NCBI RefSeq assembly: GCF_002105195.1
Contig: NZ_MUHU01000001.1
Coordinates: forward strand, 1-64,000
Length of the DNA stretch: 64,000 nt
Direction of reading: 5' to 3'
Source: Derxia lacustris
GTDB taxonomy: Bacteria > Pseudomonadota > Gammaproteobacteria > Burkholderiales > Burkholderiaceae_E
Below the pieces are notes generated by a model, which made no database searches, had not been told where the DNA came from, and saw only the letters and a program-made list of their open reading frames with translations. Below are positions 17,567-27,047 of the stretch, one piece after another. Both the position numbers and the translations under genes were made by a program. The stretch's first letter is position 1, and each line of letters begins with the position of its first letter.

Positions 17567-19675
17567 TTAGTGGCGAGCCTGCTTTGCAAGCGCTGTCACA
17601 TCGAGGATGAGAGCGACGCGACCGTCGCCGAGGATGGTGGCGCCCGAGACGCCGCGCACCTTGCGGTAGTTGGCTTCGAGGTTCTTCACGACCACCTGGT
17701 GCTGGCCCACGAGTTCGTCCACGAGCACGGCGGTGCGCACACCGTCGCTCTCGATGACGACCATGATCGATTCGGGCGGCGCGCCGTCGTCGGGGATCTC
17801 GAACAGCTCGCGCAGCGACACCACCGGCAGGTATTCGTTGCGCACGTCCACCACCCGGCCGGAGCTGGCGATGCTCTTGATCTGGTCGTGGCTGAGTTGC
17901 AGCGACTCGACCACGCTGGCGAGCGGGAAGATGTAGATCTCGCCGCCGGCCGCCACGCTCATGCCGTCCATGATGGCCAGCGTCAGCGGCAACCGCACGA
18001 TCACCTTCGAGCCCTTGCCCGGCGTCGAGTCGAGCTCGACCGAGCCGTTGAGCGCGGCGATGTTCTTCTTGACCACGTCCATGCCCACGCCGCGACCCGA
18101 CACATCGGTGATCTGGTCGGCGGTGGAGAAACCCGGCGCGAAGATGAGCTGCCACACCTCCTGGTCGGTCATGCCGTCATGCACCGGCAGGCCGCGTTCG
18201 GCCGCCTTGCTCAGGATCTTGTCGCGCCGCAGGCCCTGGCCGTCGTCGCGCACCTCGATCACGATCGAGCCGCCCTGATGGAAGGCCGACAGCGTGACCA
18301 CGCCGGTCTCGGGCTTGCCGGCGAGCTTGCGGCCCTCGGGCATTTCCAGACCGTGGTCGACCGAGTTGCGCACCAGGTGGGTCAGCGGATCGATGATCTT
18401 CTCGATCAGGCCCTTGTCCAGCTCGGTGGCTTCACCGCTCGTCACCAGCTCGACCTTCTTGCCGAGCTTGGCCGCGAGGTCGCGGATCATGCGCGGGAAG
18501 CGGTTGAACACGAAGGCCATCGGGATCATGCGGATCGACATCACCGCGTCCTGCAGATGGCGCGTGTTGCGCTCCAGGTCGGTGACGCCGCCAAGCACGT
18601 TCTGGTGCTGCACCGGGTCCAGCTCGCGCACCTTCTGCGACAGCATGGCCTGGGTAATCACCAGTTCGCCGACCAGGTTGATGAGCTGGTCGACCTTTTC
18701 CACCGACACCCGCAGCGTCTGCGAATCGAGGCCGGCCGCCGGCGCCGCGACCTTCTCGCGCGGCTTGGCGATCAGCTGGGTATCGGTCACGGCCGGCGCG
18801 CGCGGCGCGGCCACCGGCTCGATGGCCGGCCCCGACACCACCGGCGGCGCCACGGTCACGGCGGGCTGGCTGGCGGCGGCCGGTGCCGGCTCGTCGTCGA
18901 ACAGGCCGAAGCCCGGAATGTCGGCCAGCGCGGCCGGCGCCGGCGCGGCAGCCGCCGCCTCGGGCCAGGGGCCGAACTTGAGCTGGTCGCGGCTCAGGTA
19001 GAAGTTGCACAGGTCGAGCAGCTCGTCGTCGGGCGACAGCGTCTCGATGCGAAAGCGCACATAGCCCTCGCCCGGCGCGCTGCCGGCGGCGAAGTCGGCC
19101 TTCTTGATCGTGCCGAGCTGGGGAATCTCGGCGAAGGGTTCGAGCAGGTTGTCGGCGATGCTCACGTCGGCCAGCGGCCCGGCGATCAGCTCGACCACGC
19201 GCACCGACGGGCCGGCCGGCGCGGGTGCCGGCAGATCGCTGGCATCGAGCTTCTCGCCGGCCGCCAGCACGCGCAGCCGGCGCTTCAGATCGGCATCGTC
19301 GATCGGCGCGCCGGCGGCGCCGGCCTGATGGCGCGCCAGCTGGCTCTTGAGCACGTCGCCGGCCTCGAGCAGCGTGTCGACCATGACCGAGTCGAGCATC
19401 AGCTCATGCTTGCGCACGCGGTCGAGCAGGGTTTCCAGCTCATGCGTGAGCTCGGTGACATCCGAAAAGCCGAAGGTCGCGCTGCCGCCCTTGATCGAGT
19501 GCGCGGCGCGGAAGATGGCGTTCAGGTCTTCGTCGTCGGGTTCGGCGCAGTCGACGTTGAGCAGCAGCCCTTCGAAGTTGGCGAGGTTCTCGCCCGCTTC
19601 CTCGAAGAACACGCTGTAGAACTGCGACAGGTCGAATCCGCCGCCGAGTCCCGATGATTGCGACATGTCTCCCAT
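17567..19675 (-). CDS. cheA: Chemotaxis histidine kinase CheA
   Basis: 702 residues. The HPt domain has phosphoacceptor His59 in [13 protein letters not shown]; then come a P2-like region and an Ala/Pro linker, the dimerisation domain, the HATPase domain with [18 protein letters not shown] and [12 protein letters not shown], and a C-terminal CheW-like domain. It autophosphorylates under receptor control and passes phosphate to CheY and CheB. The ATG at 19675 is preceded by GAGGAAG; a second ATG at 19666 is possible. One CheA is seen, so one pathway here. Confidence 0.97.
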   Translation of the reverse strand: MGDMSQSSGLGGGFDLSQFYSVFFEEAGENLANFEGLLLNVDCAEPDDEDLNAIFRAAHSIKGGSATFGFSDVTELTHELETLLDRVRKHELMLDSVMVDTLLEAGDVLKSQLARHQAGAAGAPIDDADLKRRLRVLAAGEKLDASDLPAPAPAGPSVRVVELIAGPLADVSIADNLLEPFAEIPQLGTIKKADFAAGSAPGEGYVRFRIETLSPDDELLDLCNFYLSRDQLKFGPWPEAAAAAPAPAALADIPGFGLFDDEPAPAAASQPAVTVAPPVVSGPAIEPVAAPRAPAVTDTQLIAKPREKVAAPAAGLDSQTLRVSVEKVDQLINLVGELVITQAMLSQKVRELDPVQHQNVLGGVTDLERNTRHLQDAVMSIRMIPMAFVFNRFPRMIRDLAAKLGKKVELVTSGEATELDKGLIEKIIDPLTHLVRNSVDHGLEMPEGRKLAGKPETGVVTLSAFHQGGSIVIEVRDDGQGLRRDKILSKAAERGLPVHDGMTDQEVWQLIFAPGFSTADQITDVSGRGVGMDVVKKNIAALNGSVELDSTPGKGSKVIVRLPLTLAIMDGMSVAAGGEIYIFPLASVVESLQLSHDQIKSIASSGRVVDVRNEYLPVVSLRELFEIPDDGAPPESIMVVIESDGVRTAVLVDELVGQHQVVVKNLEANYRKVRGVSGATILGDGRVALILDVTALAKQARH

Positions 19676-19724
19676 GGAGGCTTCCTCTTCTGATTCGTTG
19701 GTGGCGGCGCGGCGGCGGGGTCGC

Positions 19725-20087
19725 TCAGCCGAGCACGCGCTTGACGACCTCGGCGAGGCGCATCGGATCGAAGGGCTTGACCAGCCAGCCGGTCGCGCCT
19801 GCGGCCTTGCCCGCGCTCTTCATCGCGTCCGACGACTCGGTCGTGAGGATGAGGATCGGCTTGCCCTGGTACTGGCTGCTGGCGCGCAGGTTCTTGACCA
19901 GCGTGATGCCGTCCATCTTCGGCATGTTCTGGTCGGTGAGGACCAGGTCGAACGTCTTGGTCTGAGCCTTTTCGAGGGCGTCCTGCCCGTCGACGGCTTC
20001 CGTGACCTGGTAGCCCGCGCTCTTGAGCGTGAAGGCGACCATCTGGCGAATCGACGCGGAATCGTCGACGGCGAGAATCGAATGCAT
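19725..20087 (-). CDS. cheY: Chemotaxis response regulator CheY
   Basis: 120-residue single-domain receiver with acidic pair Asp8/Asp9, phosphoacceptor Asp52 in LVLTDQNMPKMDG, Thr82 and Lys104 in WLVKPFD. No output domain, as expected for the motor-binding regulator. GGAG lies five bases before the ATG. It is placed between a CheZ-like gene and cheA, as cheY often is. No motor genes are in the window, so flagellar rather than pilus output is inferred from family knowledge only. Confidence 0.93.
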   Translation of the reverse strand: MHSILAVDDSASIRQMVAFTLKSAGYQVTEAVDGQDALEKAQTKTFDLVLTDQNMPKMDGITLVKNLRASSQYQGKPILILTTESSDAMKSAGKAAGATGWLVKPFDPMRLAEVVKRVLG

Positions 20088-20115
20088 GGTGGCTCCTGGC
20101 GTTTGTAAGGTGGGC

Positions 20116-20511
20116 TTAGAACAGGTCGATGCTTCCGGCGCCGACCGAGCTTTGCGCGACCGGCCCGCCTGCATGCGCGCCGCGAATCTGGGTGGAAGTG
20201 AAATGCGTGGCCGAGAACGGCACCGTCGATGCGTGATGCACGTCGGACAGCCGGCGCCGGCAATGCGCGATGAGCTGGGTGGCCATGTCCTGGAATTGCA
20301 GCGCGATGCAGGCCTGCATCGCGGCCTCGCCGATTTCGGGCGCACCGCGCGCGCCCGCCAGCGTCTGGATGTTCGCGAAGCTCTGCATCAGTCGGTCGAT
20401 CGCGTCGCCGAGAATGGTGTCGAGCCGCCCGAGATCGTCTGAAACCGCCTGCAGGGCTGCCAGGTCATGTACCGACGAAGCATCGAAGCTGGCTGGCGTG
20501 GTGGGTTCCAT
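20116..20511 (-). CDS. Short CheZ-like chemotaxis phosphatase (candidate)
   Basis: 131-residue protein, first gene of the chemotaxis operon and directly before cheY. It looks all-helical and contains LQFQDMATQLIAHC, which aligns with the QDFQDLTGQVI active-site helix of CheZ: Asp75 and Gln79 fall where E. coli CheZ has Asp143 and Gln147. The C-terminus SIDLF after a Gly/Ala-rich linker resembles the CheY-binding tail of CheZ. It is much shorter than the usual CheZ (about 210 residues), so a minimal CheY-P phosphatase is inferred, not shown. CAGGA lies before the ATG. Confidence 0.7.
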   Translation of the reverse strand: MEPTTPASFDASSVHDLAALQAVSDDLGRLDTILGDAIDRLMQSFANIQTLAGARGAPEIGEAAMQACIALQFQDMATQLIAHCRRRLSDVHHASTVPFSATHFTSTQIRGAHAGGPVAQSSVGAGSIDLF

Positions 20512-20743
20512 GCACGAGTCCTGGTCTTCGCCAACCGCGCCGCACGGGCGGACGGTCGGAGTCCTCTTGATAAAATTCCCGTCAGCGCGGCCGGGTGCCG
20601 CGCCCTTGCGGGGCCTTGGTTCTGGTCAGGGAATTGTCGGCAGCGACCCTTGCTGCGGATGTCCTGATAAGCGGTGTTCGCCAAACCCAATTCGCCACTT
20701 CCTCGCGCGCTTGCGCGCCCCTCCATCGGACACAATCGGGGCC

Positions 20744-21865
20744 ATGGATTCGGCTACAGACACGTCTCATCGCGCACTGCGCGTCCTCGTCGTCGAGGAC
20801 TCGGAGATCGACTACACCTTCCTCGTCGCCACCCTGCGCCGGCATGGACTGCTCGACACTTCGTGCCGGGTGGAAACCCGCGAGCAGATGCAGGCGGCGC
20901 TCGCCGCCGAGCCCTGGGACATCGTGGTGTCCGATCACAACCTGCCGCAGTTCTCGTCGTTCGGCGCGCTCGACACGTTGCGCGAGAGCGGGCTGGAGCT
21001 GCCGTTCGTGATCGTCTCGGGCCAGATCGGCGAGGACATCGCGGTCGAGGCGATGCGTGCCGGCGCCGACGACTATCTGCTGAAGGACCGGCTCGCGCGG
21101 CTGGTGCCGGCGATCGAGGCGGCGATGGCGCGGGCGGCGGCGCGGCGCGAGGCGAGCGAATCGTCGCGCGCGCTGGCCGAGTCGGAACGCAAGCTGTCGG
21201 CGATGACGGCGCACATGGCGCATCTGGCCGAGCGCGAGCGCGCGGCAATGGCGCGCGACCTGCACGACGAGGTCGGCGGCTCGCTGGCGGCGGTCAACTT
21301 CCAGCTCGCGGCGCTGCGGCCGCGGGTCGGCGCCGACCCTGAAAGCGCGATCATCGTCGAGCACATGGTCAGCCAGATCGACGGTGCCATCGGTTCGTTG
21401 CAGCGCATGATGTCGCAGCTGCATCCCACCATCCTCGACGATGGCCTGGTGCCGGCGCTCGAATGGCAGGCGCGCGAATTCACCCGCCGCACCCGCATCG
21501 CCACCAGCTTTCGCAGCAACCACGAGGACATCGCGCTACCACCGGCAGTGGCCAACGCGGCCTACCACGTCTGCCAGGAGGCATTGACCAACGTGATGAA
21601 GCATTCCCGCGCCAGCACCGCGCATGTCGAGCTGTTCATCGACGCGGACAACCTCACGCTGGAGATCGGCGACAACGGCTGCGGCTTCCAGCCCGACCAG
21701 CCGGCCACGCACCGCGCGCATTTCGGCATCGTCGGCATGCGCGAGCGGGCACGCCATCTGGGCGGCTGGTTCGAGCTGTCGACCAGCCCGACCGGCACCT
21801 GCGTGATGTTGTCGCTGCCGCTCGCCACGCCCGCCGATGCCGGCGCCGCCACCGGAGCCGCGTGA
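20744..21865 (+). CDS. Receiver-HisKA_3 histidine kinase
   Basis: 373 residues with no membrane segment. An N-terminal receiver domain (phosphoacceptor Asp64 in VVSDHNLPQF) is joined by a coiled-coil-like helix to a NarL-type kinase: HisKA_3 dimerisation box ARDLHDEVGGSLAAV with His174, then an HATPase domain with ALTNVMKHS, GDNGCGF and GIVGMRERA. The kinase probably takes its input through the receiver, not through a sensor of its own. The stop overlaps the start of the LuxR-type regulator gene (TGATG), marking them as a pair. It is divergent from the che operon across 232 bases. Confidence 0.9.
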   Translation: MDSATDTSHRALRVLVVEDSEIDYTFLVATLRRHGLLDTSCRVETREQMQAALAAEPWDIVVSDHNLPQFSSFGALDTLRESGLELPFVIVSGQIGEDIAVEAMRAGADDYLLKDRLARLVPAIEAAMARAAARREASESSRALAESERKLSAMTAHMAHLAERERAAMARDLHDEVGGSLAAVNFQLAALRPRVGADPESAIIVEHMVSQIDGAIGSLQRMMSQLHPTILDDGLVPALEWQAREFTRRTRIATSFRSNHEDIALPPAVANAAYHVCQEALTNVMKHSRASTAHVELFIDADNLTLEIGDNGCGFQPDQPATHRAHFGIVGMRERARHLGGWFELSTSPTGTCVMLSLPLATPADAGAATGAA

Positions 21866-22503
21866 TGCAGTACCGCCTCATGATCGTCGACGACCACGCC
21901 CTGATCCGCATGGGCATCGCGCATGTGTTCGACGACACCTCCGACCTGCGCATGATCGCCGAGGGCGATTGCTACAACGACGTGGTGCGGCAGATGGAAG
22001 CCGAGGGCTGCGACCTGCTGCTGCTCGACATCGACCTGCCGGGCCGCAACGGCATCGACATCCTCAAGCTGGTGAAGAAGGATTACCCGAAGCTGCCGGT
22101 GCTGATGCTGTCGATGTATCCCGAGGACCAGTACGCGGTGCGCGTGCTCAAGGCCGGCGCGGCCGGCTACCTCAACAAGGGCAGTCCGCCCGACGTGATG
22201 GTCGCGGCGGCGCGCACCGTGATCGGCGGCAAGAAGTACATCAGCCCCGAGATCGCGCAGGCGCTGGCCGAAAGCCTGGGCCATGACGACGACAACACGC
22301 CGGCGCACGAGAAGCTGTCCGACCGCGAGTTCCAGACGCTCAAGCTCATCGCCTCGGGCAAGCGGTTGTCCGAGGTGGCCGAGGCGTTGTCGCTGAGTCC
22401 CAAGACCGTGTCGGTCTATCGCGCGCGCATCCTCGAAAAGATGAAGCTCGGCTCGAATGCCGAGATCACCCACTACGCGCTCAAGCACGGTCTGGTGAAG
22501 TAG
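21865..22503 (+). CDS. NarL/FixJ-type response regulator
   Basis: 212 residues: a receiver domain (Asp9/Asp10, phosphoacceptor Asp55 in LLLLDIDLPG, Lys in YLNKGSP) and a LuxR-type helix-turn-helix output domain (LSDREFQTLKLIASGK and LSLSPKTVSVYRARILEKM). It overlaps the upstream kinase gene by one base and is its likely cognate DNA-binding partner. Targets are not identifiable here. Confidence 0.93.
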   Translation: MQYRLMIVDDHALIRMGIAHVFDDTSDLRMIAEGDCYNDVVRQMEAEGCDLLLLDIDLPGRNGIDILKLVKKDYPKLPVLMLSMYPEDQYAVRVLKAGAAGYLNKGSPPDVMVAAARTVIGGKKYISPEIAQALAESLGHDDDNTPAHEKLSDREFQTLKLIASGKRLSEVAEALSLSPKTVSVYRARILEKMKLGSNAEITHYALKHGLVK

Positions 22504-22661
22504 ACCGGCCGGGCGCCCTGCCCGGCTGTCGGCCGCCGGCCCGGCCGACTCAAGTTCCTCCTCGGTTCGCCGTCATGACGCTTGCGGGCTGCTGCCCGCC
22601 CGCTCCGGCACGCCCGTCGCACCCGCGACGCCCGCCTGCCCGAACCCGCCAGCGAGCCTTC

Positions 22662-24224
22662 ATGCCCGACGCCGCCGACCTCGCCCGTCCTGCCGCCACC
22701 TTCAGCCGCACTGCCGCCGCGCTGCAACGCACGCACGGCGAATCGCGCCGCGCCATCATCGCCGAGCCCGATCCGGGCGCGCGCATGGCCATCCGCAACA
22801 CGCTCGGCGAATTCGGCATCACCCACATCTCGGACGCCAGCGACGGTGCCGACGTGATCGCGCGGCTCAAGCTGCGGCGTCACGACCTGATCGTCTGCGC
22901 CTACCGGCTGGAGCCGCGCCGCGACGGCCAGCGCCTGCTGGAGGAGTTGCGCTCGAGCGGCGTGCTGCCGCTGTCGACGATGTTCGTGCTGGCCTTCGAC
23001 AGCGGCATCAGCGGCGACGTGATCGCCTGCGCCGACTTCGAGCCCGACGATCTCATCGTCAAGCCCTTCACCGGCGCCCAGCTCGCGGCCCGGCTGCGCC
23101 GCGTGCTCGACAAGCAGCGCAGCTTTCTGCCGGTGTACAAGGCGCTCGGCCTGGGCAAGACCGCCGACGCGGCCGACGAATGCCTGCGGCTGGCGGCCGA
23201 GACGCCGCGCTTTGCCAGCTCCGCCTACCGGCTCGGCGTGCGGCTGCTCATCGACAGCCAGCGGCTGGCCGATGCGCGCCGCCTGCTCGAACAGCTGATC
23301 GCCGCGCGGCCGGCGCCCTGGGCACTGCTGGCGCTGGCGCGCGTGCATGCGCGCGAAAACCGCCCGGTCGAGGCCGAATCGCTGCTGGAGCCGCTGGTGA
23401 TCGAGCATCCCCAGCTGCTCGCCGCCTACGACGTGCTGGCGGCGGTGAAGGAAGACCTCGGCAAGCACGAGGCGGCGCTGGCGGTGCTCGACAGCGCGAC
23501 CGCGCTCAGCGCGCGCAATGCCGGCCGGCTGCGCCAGTCGGCCCGGCTCTGCGAGGCCACCGGCAATCCCGAGCGCGCCGAGCAGCTCTATTCGCAGCTG
23601 GTCGAGCGGGTCGAGCATTCGGCGCTGGAAAAGGCCGAGGACTACAACGCCTTCACCCGCGTGCTGCTGGCCCAGGGCAAGTTCGACGAGGCCGAGCGCG
23701 TGGTGGCGCGGCGGCCGGCCGGCATCGGCGAACAGGCCGACGCCGCCTTCATGGCCGCGCTGCTCGGCTATCGGCGCGCCTTCGCCGCCGACGACCGGCC
23801 GGCCAGCGACGACGCCTTCGAGATCCTCGACCAGCTGCACCGCGAAAAGGGCGCGCGGCTCAGCCCCGGACTGGTGCTGGAACATGCGCAGATCTGCCTC
23901 GACCGCGAGCTGCGGACGCAGGCGCGCGGCGCACTCGCCGCGCTGCTCGACCGCAGCGATGCCGACCCGAGCACGCGCCAGCGCGCGCGGGCGCTGTTCG
24001 ACACGCTGCCGGCACCCGAGCCGGTGGCCGAGGCGCCGCTCCAGCTCACCTTCGAGCAGATCGACGACGCCCTGCTCAAGCTGGAGCGCGAGCACAACGA
24101 GGCGCTGGTCAAGGCCATCGAGCGCTCGCTGCTGCACTGGAGCGAGCGGGTGGACATGGCGGTACAGGTGACGGCCGCGCGCGACCGGCTGCAACGCCTG
24201 CGCCGGCGCCAGGCCGACGACTGA
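22662..24224 (+). CDS. Degenerate receiver domain fused to TPR repeats
   Basis: 520 residues. Residues 28-150 look like a receiver domain, with the acidic turn AEPDPG and the Lys134 motif IVKPF, but the phosphoacceptor position in IVCAYRLEPRRDGQ is Ala80. The rest (about 155-500) is TPR-like helical repeats with a long C-terminal helix. It probably acts as a non-phosphorylatable scaffold in signalling. The ATG at 22662 is preferred over one at 22575 because the upstream 29 residues are low-complexity Pro/Arg/Ala; neither has a clear ribosome binding site. It follows the regulator gene by 158 bases. Confidence 0.8.
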   Translation: MPDAADLARPAATFSRTAAALQRTHGESRRAIIAEPDPGARMAIRNTLGEFGITHISDASDGADVIARLKLRRHDLIVCAYRLEPRRDGQRLLEELRSSGVLPLSTMFVLAFDSGISGDVIACADFEPDDLIVKPFTGAQLAARLRRVLDKQRSFLPVYKALGLGKTADAADECLRLAAETPRFASSAYRLGVRLLIDSQRLADARRLLEQLIAARPAPWALLALARVHARENRPVEAESLLEPLVIEHPQLLAAYDVLAAVKEDLGKHEAALAVLDSATALSARNAGRLRQSARLCEATGNPERAEQLYSQLVERVEHSALEKAEDYNAFTRVLLAQGKFDEAERVVARRPAGIGEQADAAFMAALLGYRRAFAADDRPASDDAFEILDQLHREKGARLSPGLVLEHAQICLDRELRTQARGALAALLDRSDADPSTRQRARALFDTLPAPEPVAEAPLQLTFEQIDDALLKLEREHNEALVKAIERSLLHWSERVDMAVQVTAARDRLQRLRRRQADD

Positions 24225-24231
24225 AGCCGCC

Positions 24232-26481
24232 TCAGCTGCCGGCGCGGTTGAGCCGGACCCGGAATTCGCTGCCCACGCCGGGCTCGCTGGCGACGTCGAG
24301 CGCGCCGCCCATCTCGCCGACCATGCGCTGCACGATCACCAGCCCGAGGCCGCTGCCCTCGATCGCGGCACCCTCGCGGCCGAGCCGGTTGAACGGCTGG
24401 AACAGCTGATCGAGCTGGAGCGCGGTCAGGCCGGTGCCGGTGTCGCGCACGCAGATCACCAGGCAGTCGGCGCAATCGGTCGGCCGGTCGATCCAGACCC
24501 GCACCTGGCCGCCGGCGCGGTTGTACTTGACCGCGTTGGACAGCAGATTGATGAGCACCTGCTTGAGCCGCAGCCGGTCGGCCTGCACCACGCAGCCGCC
24601 CGGCACTTCGGCCAGCAGCCGCACGCCGGCCGCGTCGGCGGGCGGGCGCAGCAGGTCGAGCGCCTCGTCGACCAGTGCGCGCAGCGGCACGGCTTCGAGC
24701 ACCAGCCGCTCGGCCGCCGCCTCGGCGCGCGCCATCTCCAGCACATCGCCGATCACCGTGAGCAGATGGCGCCCGGCGTTGACGATGTGCTCCAGCCGCG
24801 CGCGCTGGCCCGGCGTCGGCGGATCGAGCCGGTCCTGCTCGATGAGCTGGGCAAAGCCGAGCACCGCATTGAGCGGCGTGCGCAGCTCATGGCTCATGCG
24901 CGACAGGAATTCGCTCTTGGCGCGGCTGGCGCGCTCGGCGGTGTCCTTGGCGCGCAGTGCGTTCTCGGCCAGCTTGCGGTCGGTGATGTCCCATTGCAGG
25001 CCGATCATGCGCAGCCCGTCCTCGCTGGCCACGCTGTAGCCGCGCCCGGCCAGCCAGCGCTGCTGGCCGTCGGCATGGCGCACCCGCACATCCACGTCGT
25101 AGGCGGCGCCGGTGAGCAGGGCGCGCCGCATCTCGCGGCGCAGCCGGGCCAGATCGGCCGGATCGACGGCGGCTTCCCAGGCCTGACGCGGCTCGACGCC
25201 GCTGCGCCGGCCGGTCACCAGCTCGTACATGCGCTCGTCCCAGATCGCGCGCCGCGTGGCCGGGTGGTATTCCCACACGCCCAGGCCGACCACCTCGGCG
25301 GCAAAGCTCAGCCGCAGGCCGGCGGTGCGCGCCGCGCTCTCGGCCTCGGCGCGTTCGGTCACGTCCCAGTCGGCACCCACCATGCGCAGCGGCCGGCCGT
25401 CGGCGTCGCGAAAGATGCGGCCACGCGCATGGATGCGCCGCACCACGCCGTCGCTGCGCCGCACGATGCGGAAACTGTCGTCGTAGTCCTCGTCGCGCGC
25501 GACGACCGCCTGCATGCGGTTGGCGGCACGCGCCCGGTCGTCGGGATGCAGCAGCGCCAGCCATTCGTCCATCGCGCCGCTGCGCGCCGCCTGGTCCAGC
25601 CCGTGGATGCGGCACCACTCCTGATCCCAGCAGTAGCGCGCGCCGGCGATGTCCCATTCCCACACGCCGACGCCGGCCGCTTCGGTAGCCAGTTGCAGCC
25701 GCGCCGCCAGCCCGGCGAGCGCGCGGTTGGCGGCTTGGCGCTCGGTGATGTCCCAGCACACGCCCAGCACGCGCTGCGGCCGGCCGACGACGTCGGCCTG
25801 GGCGGTGGCGCGCAGTGCCAGCCAGCGTTCGCCGCCGTCGGGCAGGCGGATGCGCATTTCATGGCTGACGCTGCGGCCGGTGTGCACGGCGCGCTCGTAC
25901 AGCGCGTCGAGCCGGGCCTGCTCGGCGGCACCGAGGGCGGCGGCGCGGATGTCGGCCAGCGGCCGCGGATCGGTGCTGTCGGTGCCCAGCAGGCGATAGA
26001 CGCCGGCATCCCAGCGGCTGCTGCCGTCGGTCAGATCGCGCTCCCAGAGCCCGAAGCCGAGCCCTTCGGCGGCCAGCGCCAGCCGACGCGCCACGTCGCG
26101 CGCCAGCACGCTGGCGGGTTCGGGCAGGACCACGCCGGCAAAGGCGGCGCAGGGCTCGCAGGCGGTCGGCGCCAGATGCAGCCAGACCACCGCCGGCAGC
26201 GGCCCGCATACCTGGAAGGCCAGCGGCTCGCCGACGCTCAGCGCGGTCCTTGCGGTCGGCGGACAGGCCGGATCGAGCCGCAGAAACGCGGCCTGAAGGC
26301 GCGCGCCGTCGTTGTGCCATGCAGCAGTCGCGGCGGCATTTACCGTGACGACATGCCCCTCCTCGTCGAGCACCAGACCTGGGCAGGGCGCCAGCGCAAC
26401 GGCCGCACGCAGGGCGGCAAGCGGATCGCTGACGCCCGGCATCGACGGGTCAGCAGGGCCGACGCGGGCCTGATGCAACAT
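24232..26481 (-). CDS. Multi-PAS sensor histidine kinase
   Basis: 749 residues with no membrane helix. A first PAS-like domain (about 18-120) is followed by three PAS_3-type domains, each ending in the GxxWDITER/WDVTER PAC signature. Then comes a HisKA domain with His531 in SHELRTPLNAVLGF and an HATPase domain with LLSNAVKYN, RDTGTGL and GSGLGLVIV. A soluble hybrid-free kinase sensing intracellular signals is implied. It converges on the receiver-TPR gene, seven bases apart. No response regulator is next to it on its own strand. Confidence 0.93.
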   Translation of the reverse strand: MLHQARVGPADPSMPGVSDPLAALRAAVALAPCPGLVLDEEGHVVTVNAAATAAWHNDGARLQAAFLRLDPACPPTARTALSVGEPLAFQVCGPLPAVVWLHLAPTACEPCAAFAGVVLPEPASVLARDVARRLALAAEGLGFGLWERDLTDGSSRWDAGVYRLLGTDSTDPRPLADIRAAALGAAEQARLDALYERAVHTGRSVSHEMRIRLPDGGERWLALRATAQADVVGRPQRVLGVCWDITERQAANRALAGLAARLQLATEAAGVGVWEWDIAGARYCWDQEWCRIHGLDQAARSGAMDEWLALLHPDDRARAANRMQAVVARDEDYDDSFRIVRRSDGVVRRIHARGRIFRDADGRPLRMVGADWDVTERAEAESAARTAGLRLSFAAEVVGLGVWEYHPATRRAIWDERMYELVTGRRSGVEPRQAWEAAVDPADLARLRREMRRALLTGAAYDVDVRVRHADGQQRWLAGRGYSVASEDGLRMIGLQWDITDRKLAENALRAKDTAERASRAKSEFLSRMSHELRTPLNAVLGFAQLIEQDRLDPPTPGQRARLEHIVNAGRHLLTVIGDVLEMARAEAAAERLVLEAVPLRALVDEALDLLRPPADAAGVRLLAEVPGGCVVQADRLRLKQVLINLLSNAVKYNRAGGQVRVWIDRPTDCADCLVICVRDTGTGLTALQLDQLFQPFNRLGREGAAIEGSGLGLVIVQRMVGEMGGALDVASEPGVGSEFRVRLNRAGS

Positions 26482-26535
26482 CCGGGAAGGCGATCTGAGA
26501 GGTCATGGATAAAAAAGTCCGCCGAGAGGACTGTG

Positions 26536-26565
26536 TTTATACCCAATCGCATCAAAATTTGTCCA
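26536..26565 (-). promoter_or_regulatory. Candidate sigma70-type promoter for the multi-PAS kinase
   Basis: On the minus strand TGGACA and TATAAA are separated by 18 bases in an AT-rich stretch, unusual for this genome. Transcription would start near 26529, about 48 bases before the kinase ATG. The opposing DUF1841 gene begins at 26613, so its promoter must overlap this segment. Confidence 0.4.
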
Positions 26566-26612
26566 AGTGTTACGCGCCAACTGTGGCGCGAGCCTGCCTC
26601 CGGAGGCCCCGA

Positions 26613-27032
26613 ATGTTCAATCCGACGCGCGACCAGGTCCGCGAGTTTTTCCGTGGCGCCTGGCGCAAGCAGGTGGAGCGGCTGCCGATGGAGCCGCTGG
26701 AACTGGCTGCGGCCGAATGGATCGCCGAGCATCCCGAGTACCACGACGAACTGGCGGCCAGCGCCAGTGCCGACTACTCGATCGACGGCGGCCGGACCAA
26801 TCCCTTCCTGCATCTGTCGATGCATCTGAGCCTGGCCGAACAGGTGTCGATCGACCAGCCGCGCGGCATCAAGGCGGCGGTGCAGGCGCTGGCGCTGCGC
26901 CATGGCTCGCTGCATGCGGCGCATCACGAAGCGATGGACTGCCTCGGCGAGATGCTGTGGACGGCGCAGCGCAACGGCCAGCCGCCCGATGGCGAGGCCT
27001 ATGTGGATTGCGTGCGGCGCAAGGCCGGCTGA
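26613..27032 (+). CDS. DUF1841 family protein
   Basis: 139-residue soluble protein beginning MFNPTRDQVREFF, the characteristic start of the DUF1841 family found in beta- and gammaproteobacteria. Other recognisable blocks are AAEWIAEHPEYHD and NPFLHLSMHLSLAEQ. Function is not known. The ATG at 26613 is chosen over one at 26505 because GGAGG lies six bases upstream and the family starts here. Confidence 0.9.
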   Translation: MFNPTRDQVREFFRGAWRKQVERLPMEPLELAAAEWIAEHPEYHDELAASASADYSIDGGRTNPFLHLSMHLSLAEQVSIDQPRGIKAAVQALALRHGSLHAAHHEAMDCLGEMLWTAQRNGQPPDGEAYVDCVRRKAG

Positions 27033-27047
27033 GGGCGCCGGCGGCAG

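Noticed and set aside
20521-20600. Sigma28-type promoter for the che operon
   Set aside because: A TCAAG-like element is followed by CCGACC at the wrong spacing, so there is no acceptable match.
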